Shown one piece after another: positions 8,420 through 17,234 of a stretch of DNA of 64,000 nt. Both the position numbers and the translations under genes were made by a program. Under the pieces are notes generated by a model, which was not told the origin of the DNA, searched no databases, and worked only from the letters and a program-made list of their open reading frames with translations. The DNA is from Algoriphagus vanfongensis DSM 17529 (GTDB taxonomy: Bacteria > Bacteroidota > Bacteroidia > Cytophagales > Cyclobacteriaceae). Numbering within the stretch: position 1 is the stretch's first letter; each line of letters opens with the position of its first letter. The stretch covers positions 293,426 through 357,425 of the forward strand of contig NZ_KE386906.1 of assembly GCF_000429465.1 (NCBI RefSeq), written 5' to 3'.

Positions 8420-10355
8420 AATTCTAGTTGCTTTATTCTTTTTGATGATTTTGGTTTCGGGCAATAGCGCCTGGAGTCAGGTGACACGCACCCAAAATGG
8501 ACGACAGGTCCAAGATCCCAATCAGCAGGTAAGGCCGGGAGAGCTGGAGGAAGAAGGGGAAGAAGGTCGGCGTAGAACTCTGTTGGATGACAGTACCAAG
8601 ATGGTTTTTGGACCGAAAACAGCCCTGTTTTATTTCGAAAAAGACATCAAGCGGAATAGCTTGACGCTTTATCCGCAGGACACTTCTCTGACTAATTTTC
8701 ACAATTATGATCCAGTGGCTAAAAGTGGCTGGAAATATCAGGATTTAGGGAATATTGGAAGTGCGGCTATTCCGGTTTACTACGAAATCCCCAAGCTAAT
8801 CGGTACTACATCGGGCTTTCATGCGTATGATCTCTATTACACTGATCCTTCAGAAAACCGCTATTTTGACACCAAATCACCCTTTACGGAGATGTCGGCG
8901 TTCTTTGGGGGAGGGCATAGGAATATGCTGGATATCAAGTTTGCCCGGAATATCAATTCCCGCTGGAATGTAGGCTTTGACTTTCATACCATCAAAGCGA
9001 GGAAGACACTCAACCCGAACGCACGGGATGATCAAATGGTCAACCAAACCAAATATTCCCTCCATACCAATTATAGATCTGAAAATGGGAGGTACTGGTT
9101 TTTGGGTAATTTCTCCCGAATGCGTCATATCGTCAATGAAATCGGGGGCATTATTCCACCTGAGGAAGATTCGACTTCCGTCTATTTTACCTATGAGGAC
9201 GCCAAAGTCTGGCTACGCTATTCCCAAGCGAGGGACTTGCGACAGGACTATCATTTTTATCATGAATACAAGGTTCGGGATGGACTCCAAGTGTACCATG
9301 TGTTCGATAGGAGAAAACAAGACTTGGTTTTCGACGCTGATCTGACTACCACAGACTCGCTTTACTATCCGTCTACTCGGCTCAACCAACCTGATACCAC
9401 GAGGAATTTCAATGATTTTGCTGAGTGGAGAAATGAAATGGGTTTCAAGGGTACTTTTGGTGGATTCTACTACAATGCTTTTGTGCGGCTGAGAAACGGC
9501 CGGATGAAAAGCACTTTTTTTGAGTCCGACAATACTTTCGATGAAGTCTATATCGGGGGAGAGCTGATCGGTAAACTATCAGAAAAATGGAGTCTAAGTG
9601 CTGATGGGGAATATCTAATTCCCGGCGCTTTTAGGCTGCACGGCTACCTCCAGTCTCCTTGGCTAGATGTAGAATATACCAAGGCGCTCTACAAACCGAC
9701 CAGTTTACAGCAGGTCTACGCCGGTAATCATTATGCCTGGCAAAATAATTTTGACAACACAGGAGTAGATCAGGTCAAGGGGACGTTTAAGCTGGATTTT
9801 GGTAAAATCAGACTTCGGCCCAAACTGACCATCAACCGGGTCAATGGATATGTTTATTTCAACGAAGAAAGATTGCCAGAACAATCTAGCGGCGATGCAT
9901 TTATCCTGATGCCAGGCCTGGAGGCTTCAATTCCTGTCGGGAAGAAATTCAAATGGGATACCGAGTTGATCTACAGCAATGTGTCAGGAACTGGCTCGGA
10001 TGCTTTTCGGATTCCGGAATTTTACGCCAATACGCGATTTTACTTTGACAGTCCGGCGTTTAATGAGAATGTATTTGTCCAACTCGGAGTGGATCTACGG
10101 TACAAGTCGAGTTACTATGCAAATGCCTATTTTACAGCTACTCAGCAGTTCAATTTGCAAAACTCCTTTGATGTCTATGCTTATCCTGTAGCGGACATTT
10201 TCCTGAATTTCAGAATCAACCGAACTAGAGTTTTACTTAAGTACAATCATCTCAATGCCGGTATGATGGAGCAGGAAGGATACTTCGTGACGCCAGATTA
10301 TACAGGATATAAGTCTTTCATCGATTTGGGGATCACTTGGTATTTATTTGACTGA
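8412..10355 (+). CDS. Putative porin (Porin_10-type outer-membrane beta-barrel)
   Basis: 647 residues starting at GTG 8412, inside the end of lpxK. The N-terminus (MRKILVALFFLMILVSGNSAWSQ) is a signal peptide. A Q/E-rich linker follows, then a long run of alternating aromatic/polar strands typical of a beta-barrel, ending in the aromatic FIDLGITWYLFD, as expected for BAM recognition. The architecture fits the Bacteroidota putative porin family; solute preference is unknown. It is in an operon with lpxK (8-base overlap) and miaE (2-base gap). Confidence 0.82.
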   Translation: MRKILVALFFLMILVSGNSAWSQVTRTQNGRQVQDPNQQVRPGELEEEGEEGRRRTLLDDSTKMVFGPKTALFYFEKDIKRNSLTLYPQDTSLTNFHNYDPVAKSGWKYQDLGNIGSAAIPVYYEIPKLIGTTSGFHAYDLYYTDPSENRYFDTKSPFTEMSAFFGGGHRNMLDIKFARNINSRWNVGFDFHTIKARKTLNPNARDDQMVNQTKYSLHTNYRSENGRYWFLGNFSRMRHIVNEIGGIIPPEEDSTSVYFTYEDAKVWLRYSQARDLRQDYHFYHEYKVRDGLQVYHVFDRRKQDLVFDADLTTTDSLYYPSTRLNQPDTTRNFNDFAEWRNEMGFKGTFGGFYYNAFVRLRNGRMKSTFFESDNTFDEVYIGGELIGKLSEKWSLSADGEYLIPGAFRLHGYLQSPWLDVEYTKALYKPTSLQQVYAGNHYAWQNNFDNTGVDQVKGTFKLDFGKIRLRPKLTINRVNGYVYFNEERLPEQSSGDAFILMPGLEASIPVGKKFKWDTELIYSNVSGTGSDAFRIPEFYANTRFYFDSPAFNENVFVQLGVDLRYKSSYYANAYFTATQQFNLQNSFDVYAYPVADIFLNFRINRTRVLLKYNHLNAGMMEQEGYFVTPDYTGYKSFIDLGITWYLFD

Positions 10356-10357
10356 TC

Positions 10358-10969
10358 ATGAACTGGGAAGAAAGCACAAAGCAAAAAATGCTGCATCTGA
10401 AATTGCCCACCGATCCGAGATGGGTAGGTATTGCGGAAATGCAGATCGAGGATGTTCTGACTGACCATGCTTATTGTGAGCAAAAAGCAGCTTCTTCCTG
10501 TATTTCTCTGATTGTGAGATTTAATGATCTGGACGAACTAGTCGATACGCTGACTCCCATAGTGGCCGAAGAGTGGGGACATTTTGAGCGGGTGATGGAT
10601 CAGATCCGTAAAAGGGGCCTGAAGTTTGGGATGGCCAGAAAAGACGAATATGTGACCAAACTCAATGGTTTTGTCAAAAAGGGTGGTTCGAGAATGCAGC
10701 AATTGACCGAGCACCTTCTCCTCAATGCGCTGATAGAAGCTCGAAGCTGTGAGCGATTCAAGCTGCTGTCTACTCATATTCAGGATGATGAATTGAAGAA
10801 GTTTTATTACGAATTGATGATTTCTGAGGCGGGGCATTATGTCACCTTTATTGAAATGGCCCGCAAATATCAGGATCCTGACAAAGTCAATAAGCGCTGG
10901 CAGGAATGGCTTGATTTCGAAGCCTCCATTTTGAAAGAAATGGAAATCCGGGGAGATAGAATGCATTGA
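10358..10969 (+). CDS. miaE: tRNA-(ms[2]io[6]A)-hydroxylase (MiaE-like)
   Basis: Ferritin-like diiron protein of 203 residues. Four helices bring metal ligands in VLTDHAYCEQKAAS, VAEEWGHFERV, ALIEARSCERF and MISEAGHYVTF, the paired E/ExxH pattern of the MiaE family. The known reaction is O2-dependent hydroxylation of the isopentenyl-type modification at A37 of tRNA. The modifying partners miaA and miaB are not in the window. It is last in the lpxK-porin-miaE unit. Confidence 0.9.
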   Translation: MNWEESTKQKMLHLKLPTDPRWVGIAEMQIEDVLTDHAYCEQKAASSCISLIVRFNDLDELVDTLTPIVAEEWGHFERVMDQIRKRGLKFGMARKDEYVTKLNGFVKKGGSRMQQLTEHLLLNALIEARSCERFKLLSTHIQDDELKKFYYELMISEAGHYVTFIEMARKYQDPDKVNKRWQEWLDFEASILKEMEIRGDRMH

Positions 10970-11088
10970 TAGGAATGTCGTGAGGTCTGGATTTTTTCAA
11001 AATCCTATAGCCATATCAAGTGTATTTGTTTATTATTAGGCTTGTTTCTAGCCATTTTTCTTAAAATCTGTTCCAATCCGAACACTCT

Positions 11089-12333
11089 ATGAATCTGATC
11101 GAAAATATAAGGGAAGCTTTGAAGTCTGTACAGGTGAATATCCTGAGGACGATCCTGACAGGTGCGATTATCGCTGTAGGTATTTCCTCTTTGGTGGGGA
11201 TGCTGACTGCGATTGACGGGATCAAAAGCCAGATTGCAGAAAGCTTTTCAGGATTAGGTGCCAATTCCTTCGATGTGAGAAATAAGGGCTTTAGTGGTGG
11301 ACGGGCTATCCAGGATGGCAAGCAGGAAAAAACTTACCCCAAACTCAAATTCAGGGAAGTTCAGGCTTTCAAACAAAAATATTCTTCGATTGGACTCTCT
11401 ACAGTCTATGTGAGTGTTTCGGGTACAGCAGAAATTAAAAGAGGCTCCAAGACTACCAATCCCAATACCAGAATCAGGGGTGGAGATGAAAACTACCTTG
11501 CAATCAAAGCGATTCAATTGGAAAGTGGAAGGAATTTTTCCAATGTAGAGGTCCAGTATGGCAATAATGTCTGCATCATCGGAAAAGAACTACAGGAGAC
11601 ACTTTTTGAACCTAATGAGGATCCTATTACTAAGAAAATCAGTTTTTTTGGTAGACCCTATACCATCGTGGGTGTGATGGAAAAACAAGGAGGAGTTGGG
11701 CAAGATCAAGGCGCCGATCGACAGATTTTGATCCCCGTAGAAAACGCTGCCAGGCTGGATGGGAGAGGGACGTTCAACTATAATGTCACCGCTTGGGCAT
11801 CAGGTCCAGAGACAGTAGAATACGAGATGGGTCAGGCTACAGGAATGATGAGAGAAATCCGTCAAGATCGACTGACGGAAGAGGATTCGTTTGATTTGAC
11901 CAAAAGCCAATCTGTGGCAGAAAGTTTAGAAGAAGTGGCCAGCTATCTACGGATAGGTGGATTTGGGATCGGCTTTATCACGCTTTTGGGAGCATCCATA
12001 GGATTGATGAATATTATGCTTGTCTCTGTGACTGAGCGAACGCGCGAAATCGGAATCAGAAAAGCTCTGGGAGCCACTCCACTTAGAATCCGCCAGCAGT
12101 TTTTGATAGAAGCCATCATGATTTGTGTTTTGGGAGGGATTTTCGGAGTGATTCTCGGAATTGCCATCGGGAACGTTATCGCCAATGCTATTGGCCCAGG
12201 AGGATTTTTGGTGCCTTGGTTGTGGATGATTGTTGCTTTTATGATTTGTGTGGTGGTAGGATTGCTTTCCGGTGTTGTTCCGGCATTCAAAGCAAGCAAG
12301 CTTGATCCGATCGAAGCATTGAGATACGAATAA
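11089..12333 (+). CDS. MacB-like ABC transporter permease
   Basis: 414 residues with the MacB/FtsX layout. TM1 lies near the N-terminus (ILRTILTGAIIAVGISSLVGM), a large periplasmic MacB_PCD domain spans about residues 45-280, and three C-terminal TM segments follow. The signature RTREIGIRKALGATPLRIRQ lies between TM2 and TM3, and the protein ends in DPIEALRYE. The ATPase and membrane-fusion partners usually found beside such permeases are absent here, so the ATPase must be elsewhere. The substrate is unknown; families with this layout move lipoproteins, peptides or drugs. Confidence 0.88.
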   Translation: MNLIENIREALKSVQVNILRTILTGAIIAVGISSLVGMLTAIDGIKSQIAESFSGLGANSFDVRNKGFSGGRAIQDGKQEKTYPKLKFREVQAFKQKYSSIGLSTVYVSVSGTAEIKRGSKTTNPNTRIRGGDENYLAIKAIQLESGRNFSNVEVQYGNNVCIIGKELQETLFEPNEDPITKKISFFGRPYTIVGVMEKQGGVGQDQGADRQILIPVENAARLDGRGTFNYNVTAWASGPETVEYEMGQATGMMREIRQDRLTEEDSFDLTKSQSVAESLEEVASYLRIGGFGIGFITLLGASIGLMNIMLVSVTERTREIGIRKALGATPLRIRQQFLIEAIMICVLGGIFGVILGIAIGNVIANAIGPGGFLVPWLWMIVAFMICVVVGLLSGVVPAFKASKLDPIEALRYE

Positions 12334-12354
12334 GATATTCGTATTATTCCCTAT

Positions 12355-13191
12355 TCAAAAAATAGGTTTCACTGGCGTGATGCCTATTTTTTTTGCTTCC
12401 TGAGTGAATATTTCCAGTTCATTTACCAAAATGAAACCCATCCCTTGATTCCAAAGATCTTCTAATTCAGAAGGGTTTTTAGCATAGAAATAATTGATTA
12501 TGATTCCCTTTTTTCGAAGGATTTCTATCGCTTTTTCTGGAATTTTCCCCTCGTTCGGTATTCGGAATTGGAGCCCATTGGCGCCTAAGTCTAGAGTAGA
12601 TTCTGCATAGACAAGTGGCATATTCCTATACGAACCTTCTACATTGGAGACTAGGATATTTTGATCATAGGCTTTTGCTGCCCGGATAGCTTGCTCTTCT
12701 GCAGTCAATAGAACCTGATGCTCGCGATTTTGCTTCAAAATCTCTTTGGCTACGGCTACTGCCAAGGCCTCTCCGCCTTTCAAGTGACAGTTGATCCAGA
12801 TGTTTTGAGGCATGAGTCGAAGCGTCTCTTCCAGGGTCGGGATTTGAGTGCCGATGTATTCAGAACCGAACCATGAGCCAGCATCCAAGGCTTTGAGCTC
12901 AGCTAGTGTGAGATCTTCGACTTTTCCTTTACCATTGGTCGTTCTGTCCACGGTATCGTCATGTATGATGACCAAAGCACTGTCTTTGGAAAACTGTACA
13001 TCAAACTCAATCATTTGGACTCCTTTTTCGATCGAATACTCAAATGCCGGGAGGGTATTTTCTGGTCTATTATCCATCCCGCCTCGATGCGCACAGAGTC
13101 CCTTCTCGGGAAGAGCGGGCTTTACTTGACAAATCCCTGAATAGAAAATACCGATTATAAAAAACGCGCTTAGCAAGATGATCTTTCTCAT
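12355..13191 (-). CDS. Secreted glycerophosphodiester phosphodiesterase
   Basis: 278 residues from the ATG at 13191; a GTG nine bases earlier is less likely. Signal peptide: MRKIILLSAFFIIGIFYSGICQ. GDPD signatures: CAHRGGMDNRPENTLPAFEY, then QMIEFDVQFSKD and the catalytic VIIHDDTVDRTTNG, giving the H/R/E/D/H metal and catalytic set. It probably releases glycerol-3-phosphate from glycerophosphodiesters in the periplasm. The C-terminal half still has the barrel but is slightly divergent (ILVSNVEGSYRNM). It is divergent from the GMC oxidoreductase; an inverted repeat lies between them. Confidence 0.9.
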   Translation of the reverse strand: MRKIILLSAFFIIGIFYSGICQVKPALPEKGLCAHRGGMDNRPENTLPAFEYSIEKGVQMIEFDVQFSKDSALVIIHDDTVDRTTNGKGKVEDLTLAELKALDAGSWFGSEYIGTQIPTLEETLRLMPQNIWINCHLKGGEALAVAVAKEILKQNREHQVLLTAEEQAIRAAKAYDQNILVSNVEGSYRNMPLVYAESTLDLGANGLQFRIPNEGKIPEKAIEILRKKGIIINYFYAKNPSELEDLWNQGMGFILVNELEIFTQEAKKIGITPVKPIF

Positions 13192-13233
13192 AAAATTCAC
13201 TGAAATTCAAACTAAACTTAGGTACTTAAAACT

Positions 13234-13260
13234 AACTTCACGATAAGAAAAAGTGAAGTT
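13234..13260. promoter_or_regulatory. Inverted repeat between divergent GDPD and GMC genes
   Basis: AACTTCAC (13234-13241) and GTGAAGTT (13253-13260) form a perfect 8-bp inverted repeat with an 11-base A-rich spacer, in the 112-base gap between two divergent genes. A second, shorter symmetric element, CTTGCTGATCAAG, follows about 15 bases later. The arrangement suits a shared operator; a weak hairpin is the alternative. No regulator gene is adjacent. Confidence 0.35.
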
Positions 13261-13303
13261 TTGATGATCTATCCTTGCTGATCAAGCAGATCGAAAGGAG
13301 AAA

Positions 13304-15010
13304 ATGCTAGTTTCAACAATGGAATCAAACGAATACGATGCGATAGTAGTAGGCTCTGGAATCTCCGGTGGATGGGCTGCAAAGGAACTTTGTGAAAAAG
13401 GGTTGAAAACGCTGGTGTTGGAAAGAGGCAGAGATGTGCAGCATCTCAAGGACTATCCGACCATGACGGCCTCACCTTGGGAAATGCCCCACCACAATCA
13501 GATTCCCAAAGCGGATAAGCTACAAAATCCGGTGGTCAATCGCTGCTATGCTTACAAAGAGGATACGGCTCATTTTTTTGTGAAAGATTCTGAGCATCCC
13601 TATGTGCAAGAGAAACCCTTTGATTGGGTCAGGGGCTATCAATTAGGGGGCAAGTCGTTGATTTGGGCGAGACAAACCCAGCGTTGGAGTAAGTATGATT
13701 TTGAAGGTCCCGGACGGGACGGGTTTGCCGTAGACTGGCCGATTCAATATGAGGATGTGGCGCCATGGTATAGTCATGTAGAGCGATTTGTAGGGATATC
13801 GGGTAGTTATGAAGGATTGGATACACTTCCCGACGGAGAGTTTCTCAAGGCGTGGGAGATGAACTGTGTGGAAAATGAACTCAAAGACCGTGTCAATGCA
13901 CATTATAAAGACAGGAAGTTTATCATCGGAAGATGTGCCCATCTGACCTCTCCGAAAGACGAACATCTAGCACAGGGAAGAGGACAATGCATGGCAAGAA
14001 ATCAATGCTATAGAGGCTGTCCATTTGGAGCCTACTTTAGTAGCAATTCTTCGACCTTGCCTTGTGCAGCCAAGACGGGAAACCTTACTGTGAGGCCCGA
14101 TTCTGTGGTGCACTCTGTGATTTGGGATGAAGAGAAAGGAAAAGCTACAGGAGTGCGGGTGATCGATCGAATTACCAAAGAGGAGCGGGAGTTTTTTGCG
14201 AAGGTCATTTTTCTCAATGCTGCTGCACTCAATACCAATCTGATCCTGCTGAATAGTAAATCGAGACGTTTTCCCAATGGCTTGGGAAATGATTCTGGTA
14301 TTTTGGGTAAGTATATCGCTTTTCATAATTATCGTGGGACCATTGCTGCCAATTATGAAGGTTTCGAGGATAAGTATTATTTCGGAAGAAGGCCGACAGC
14401 TATCATGATGCCTAACTTTCGAAATGTCAAAAAGCAGGAAATGGAATTTCTTCGTGGTTATATGACTTTTTATTCCGCAGGGAGAGCAGGATTTGGTCAT
14501 GCCGCTACGGATGGGTTTGGAGCTGATTTCAAAGCCGCTAATTCTGAGCCGGGGCCTTGGGGTGTATATATGATGATTCAGGCTGAGACTATACCCAAGT
14601 TGAGCAATCAGGTAAGTTTGAGTCCAGACCAGACAGACCCTTGGGGAGTTCCATTGCTGCAGATAGATGTCAGCTATGATGACAATGATGAGAAGATTCT
14701 TCAGGATTTCTTTGAGCAGGGAGAGGAGATGCTCAAAGTGGGAGGCTGCACCAATATCCGTAAGTCAGACAGCAAGCAAGCTCCCGGATTGGATATACAT
14801 GAGATGGGAGGAGTCCGTATGGGCAGAGATCCAGAGACCTCTCTTTTGAATGGTTTCAATCAAATGCATTTGGCTCCCAATGTATTTGTGACTGATGGAG
14901 CATGTATGACTTCGACTGGTACGCAGAATCCATCGATAACCTACATGGCCCTCACCGCAAGAGCTGTGGATTATGCTGTAAAGGAACTTAAAAAAGGGAC
15001 GATCTCCTGA
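13304..15010 (+). CDS. GMC family FAD-dependent oxidoreductase
   Basis: 568 residues. FAD-binding N-terminus: DAIVVGSGISGGWAAKEL, then VLERG. Mid-protein YQLGGKSLIWARQTQRW is the GMC flavin loop, and the GMC C-terminal domain is seen as IHEMGGVRMGRDPETS and DGACMTSTGTQNPSITYMAL. The GGAG before the ATG at 13304 supports this start. Related Bacteroidota enzymes oxidise sugars or alcohols and often work with a small gluconate-2-dehydrogenase subunit 3; no such gene is adjacent. There is no signal peptide. An AGCGGAGG hairpin follows the gene. Confidence 0.88.
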   Translation: MLVSTMESNEYDAIVVGSGISGGWAAKELCEKGLKTLVLERGRDVQHLKDYPTMTASPWEMPHHNQIPKADKLQNPVVNRCYAYKEDTAHFFVKDSEHPYVQEKPFDWVRGYQLGGKSLIWARQTQRWSKYDFEGPGRDGFAVDWPIQYEDVAPWYSHVERFVGISGSYEGLDTLPDGEFLKAWEMNCVENELKDRVNAHYKDRKFIIGRCAHLTSPKDEHLAQGRGQCMARNQCYRGCPFGAYFSSNSSTLPCAAKTGNLTVRPDSVVHSVIWDEEKGKATGVRVIDRITKEEREFFAKVIFLNAAALNTNLILLNSKSRRFPNGLGNDSGILGKYIAFHNYRGTIAANYEGFEDKYYFGRRPTAIMMPNFRNVKKQEMEFLRGYMTFYSAGRAGFGHAATDGFGADFKAANSEPGPWGVYMMIQAETIPKLSNQVSLSPDQTDPWGVPLLQIDVSYDDNDEKILQDFFEQGEEMLKVGGCTNIRKSDSKQAPGLDIHEMGGVRMGRDPETSLLNGFNQMHLAPNVFVTDGACMTSTGTQNPSITYMALTARAVDYAVKELKKGTIS

Positions 15011-15019
15011 TGATTAGAG

Positions 15020-15042
15020 AGCGGAGGGGATTTGCCTCCGCT
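15020..15042 (+). terminator. Probable terminator hairpin after GMC oxidoreductase
   Basis: AGCGGAGG / CCTCCGCT forms a GC-rich 8-bp stem with a 7-base loop 10 bases past the GMC stop. The following T-tract is poor (TATCAAATAG), so termination may be partial. Confidence 0.5.
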
Positions 15043-15118
15043 TATCAAATAGTATTTACTTTATTCTTTGGTTATTTTTAAATAGGCTTGTATAAAATTT
15101 TATAAACCTATCATAACC

Positions 15119-16414
15119 ATGAAAAAAATCACCTCATTTCTAGCCTTGCTGCTGATGTTTCAGCTAGCTTGGGCTACTAAACCCGCTTCACTACCTGAGT
15201 CTTCCCGATCATATACCCTCATCGTAGAAGGATACGATTGGGGGCCTGCAGTGAGCAAAGTTGTGTTAAATAACCAAGAAGGAATCAAGAATTTCAGATT
15301 CTCAGACTTTTCAGTGTTTGTAAGCAGAAGTTCTCAGGATGGAGAGATTCCCGAAAGTCAACAATTTGGTGAAAGAAGGGTGGTGTTTGCCTACACCTCT
15401 GATGGAGATGGAAATCGCGCAGATGCAGGAGAGTTTATCACTTTGGTACTGGAGGTAAGTCCGGTAATCCCAATAGGGTCTCCCTTCCAATACATGCGAT
15501 CTGGCGGTCGGGGTGGTAATTTTTGGGTGGATTATTCCATGAATATTATCCATCATCAAACCAATCAGATCTGGGATCAAAAAGCTGGCAAAATCATGCC
15601 TTTGGTAGATGAATTTAATCTTGATGGAAAGTTTTCGCATGGAGAGATTACCATGTCTTACGCGGCTTTCAAACCCAAATCAATCCAATCAAAGGTTCCT
15701 TTGATCATTTGGCTCCATGGCGGAGGAGAAGGTGGAATGGATCCAACAGTTCCTCTATTGGGCAATCGAGCTGCCAACTATGCCTCACCGGAGATTCAGG
15801 CATTATTTGGGGAAAGTGGTGCTTTCGTTTTGGCACCCCAAGCCCCTACTTTTTGGATGCAGGCTGCAGAAGGTATGACGAGAGGCAATACAGAGGATAT
15901 TTATCATGAAGCTTTATTTGCCCTGTTTGAAGATTTCGTAAAAAACAATCCTGAAATCGATCCGGATCGAATCTATGTGGGTGGCTGCTCCAATGGGGGT
16001 TATATGTCGCTTAAGTTGATTTTGGAGCATCCTGATTATTTTGCAGCTGCTTACATTTCGGCTTTGGCTTATAACAATGAGTTTGTGTCCGAGGATCAGG
16101 TCAAGTCGATCAAAAACGTGCCGATCTGGTTTGTTCACTCTGCGGATGATACGACCACGAAACCCGATGAAACTGTCGTTCCGCTATACCGACGATTGAT
16201 AGATGCGGGAGCCAAAAATGTTCATTTTTCCTACTACGATCACGTGATTGATATCACAGGTTTTTATGGAGGAGAAAACTATCACCATCCGGGCCATTGG
16301 TCTTGGATCTATAGCCATGCTAACACGGCCAGAACGGGATTTGATGGAAAGCAGGTATACTATGAAGGGAGACCTGTGACTATCCTAGAATGGCTGGCGG
16401 AACAAGAGAAATAG
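15119..16414 (+). CDS. Secreted prolyl oligopeptidase-like alpha/beta hydrolase
   Basis: 431 residues. Signal peptide: MKKITSFLALLLMFQLAWA. The N-terminal ~140 residues look like a beta-rich domain (SRSYTLIVEGYDWGPAVSK). The hydrolase domain begins at about residue 190: PLIIWLHGGGEGG is the oxyanion region, IYVGGCSNGGYMSL is the GxSxG nucleophile elbow (Ser in CSNGG), FVHSADDTTTKP carries the acid, and a C-terminal histidine lies in HHPGHWSW. It is probably an exported esterase or peptidase of the carbohydrate-esterase/PHB-depolymerase-like group; the substrate is unknown. It is monocistronic and ends at a bidirectional terminator. Confidence 0.82.
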   Translation: MKKITSFLALLLMFQLAWATKPASLPESSRSYTLIVEGYDWGPAVSKVVLNNQEGIKNFRFSDFSVFVSRSSQDGEIPESQQFGERRVVFAYTSDGDGNRADAGEFITLVLEVSPVIPIGSPFQYMRSGGRGGNFWVDYSMNIIHHQTNQIWDQKAGKIMPLVDEFNLDGKFSHGEITMSYAAFKPKSIQSKVPLIIWLHGGGEGGMDPTVPLLGNRAANYASPEIQALFGESGAFVLAPQAPTFWMQAAEGMTRGNTEDIYHEALFALFEDFVKNNPEIDPDRIYVGGCSNGGYMSLKLILEHPDYFAAAYISALAYNNEFVSEDQVKSIKNVPIWFVHSADDTTTKPDETVVPLYRRLIDAGAKNVHFSYYDHVIDITGFYGGENYHHPGHWSWIYSHANTARTGFDGKQVYYEGRPVTILEWLAEQEK

Positions 16415-16446
16415 AAAAAGGAGGGGCACAAAGCTCCTCTTTTTTA
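16415..16446. terminator. Bidirectional terminator between hydrolase and XRE gene
   Basis: AAAAAGGAG / CTCCTCTTTTTT forms a stem with a roughly 10-base loop between two convergent genes. There is a T-run on the plus side and an A-run on the other side, so it can serve both. Its right edge touches the XRE stop at 16444. Confidence 0.7.
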
Positions 16447-16650
16447 TTCCTCCCTAAATTCCAAAATATCACCTGGCTGGCAGTCCAAAGCTTTGCAGAT
16501 TGATTCTAAGGTGCTGAATCTTATTGCTTTGGCTTTTCCTGTTTTGAGAATCGATAGATTTGAAAGTGTGACTTCTACTTTTTCTGATAGCTCATTGAGT
16601 GACATTTTTCGTTTTGCCATCATCACATCCAAATTGACAATAATAGGCAT
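16444..16650 (-). CDS. Small XRE-family regulator (YozG-like)
   Basis: 68 residues, almost entirely one helix-turn-helix: VNLDVMMAKRKMSLNELSEK, then VTLSNLSILKTGKAKAIRFS, ending CKALDCQPGDILEF. This is the Cro/C1 type that is regularly found just after a DUF2975 membrane protein. It starts 3 bases after the DUF2975 stop, so the two form one operon. A perfect 12-bp inverted repeat upstream of the pair is a candidate operator for autoregulation. Confidence 0.88.
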   Translation of the reverse strand: MPIIVNLDVMMAKRKMSLNELSEKVEVTLSNLSILKTGKAKAIRFSTLESICKALDCQPGDILEFREE

Positions 16651-16653
16651 AAC

Positions 16654-17187
16654 TCAAATGGTTAAATCGCTTTCGGATTGAATTTCAATTCCTCGTTTAA
16701 ATACCTGGGAAATTACATACAGAATAGCTGCCATAAATAAAATCTCAGTTCTTCCGCTGAGGTATTCCTGAAGATTGGAAAGTTCTACATCCAGCTTCCA
16801 AAGCCATCTGTAATACATAAATGCCCCATAAGAAAGCAAACCGGTCGCCAAAGCCAATTGGCTCATTTTGTATATATGAGCATATATTTCTTGGGTAAAC
16901 GGCTGAACCAATTTTAGTTTTTTGAAAACTAGGATTACTTGGTACATGATGCTTGCCTTTAGCATCCAGATCCCTATCACCAAAGAGAGCATCAAGTGAT
17001 AATAAATTGGCTTGAATTCGAGTAAAGAGGATAGGTTTAATCCCAGCTCCAAATCAGCGGCTGCTTGTGGATTACTAAAAATACTGATCAGGTAGGCAAT
17101 CATGATTGTTCCGGTTTTGATGCAGATTCCGATGTAGATTATCCAGGAAATTACCTGAAGAAGAGGAAGTGTTTTTTCAGCTTTCAT
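16654..17187 (-). CDS. DUF2975 membrane protein
   Basis: 177 residues from the ATG at 17187 (MKAEKTLPLLQ). A TTG at 17205 is in frame, but its first codons fall inside the upstream inverted repeat, so I reject it. Four hydrophobic segments lie at about residues 10-35, 60-80, 110-135 and 145-165, the layout of DUF2975. The function of the family is unknown; the conserved pairing with a YozG-type XRE regulator suggests that the membrane protein modulates or is controlled by it. Confidence 0.85.
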   Translation of the reverse strand: MKAEKTLPLLQVISWIIYIGICIKTGTIMIAYLISIFSNPQAAADLELGLNLSSLLEFKPIYYHLMLSLVIGIWMLKASIMYQVILVFKKLKLVQPFTQEIYAHIYKMSQLALATGLLSYGAFMYYRWLWKLDVELSNLQEYLSGRTEILFMAAILYVISQVFKRGIEIQSESDLTI

Positions 17188-17193
17188 CTGATA

Positions 17194-17234
17194 ATTGTTT
17201 TTCAAATAAAGGTAATAATTTATTGAAAAACAAT
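17194..17234. promoter_or_regulatory. Perfect 12-bp inverted repeat, candidate operator
   Basis: ATTGTTTTTCAA (17194-17205) and TTGAAAAACAAT (17223-17234) are exact reverse complements with a 17-base spacer. The element lies 6 bases upstream of the DUF2975 ATG and in the divergent gap to the radical SAM gene. The likely ligand is the XRE protein encoded in the same operon, giving autoregulation; this is inferred from symmetry and position. Confidence 0.5.

Noticed and set aside
10989..11005. GGATTTT/AAAATCC hairpin after miaE as terminator
   Set aside because: The stem is A/T-rich and no T-run follows, so it is too weak to call.
13967..14500. 177-residue minus-strand open frame
   Set aside because: It is inside the GMC oxidoreductase, whose motifs are intact on the plus strand; no family seen in the antisense product.
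17188..17205. TTG start giving DUF2975 six more residues
   Set aside because: The TTG codon lies inside the 12-bp inverted repeat and an ATG follows 18 bases later; the shorter form fits the family.
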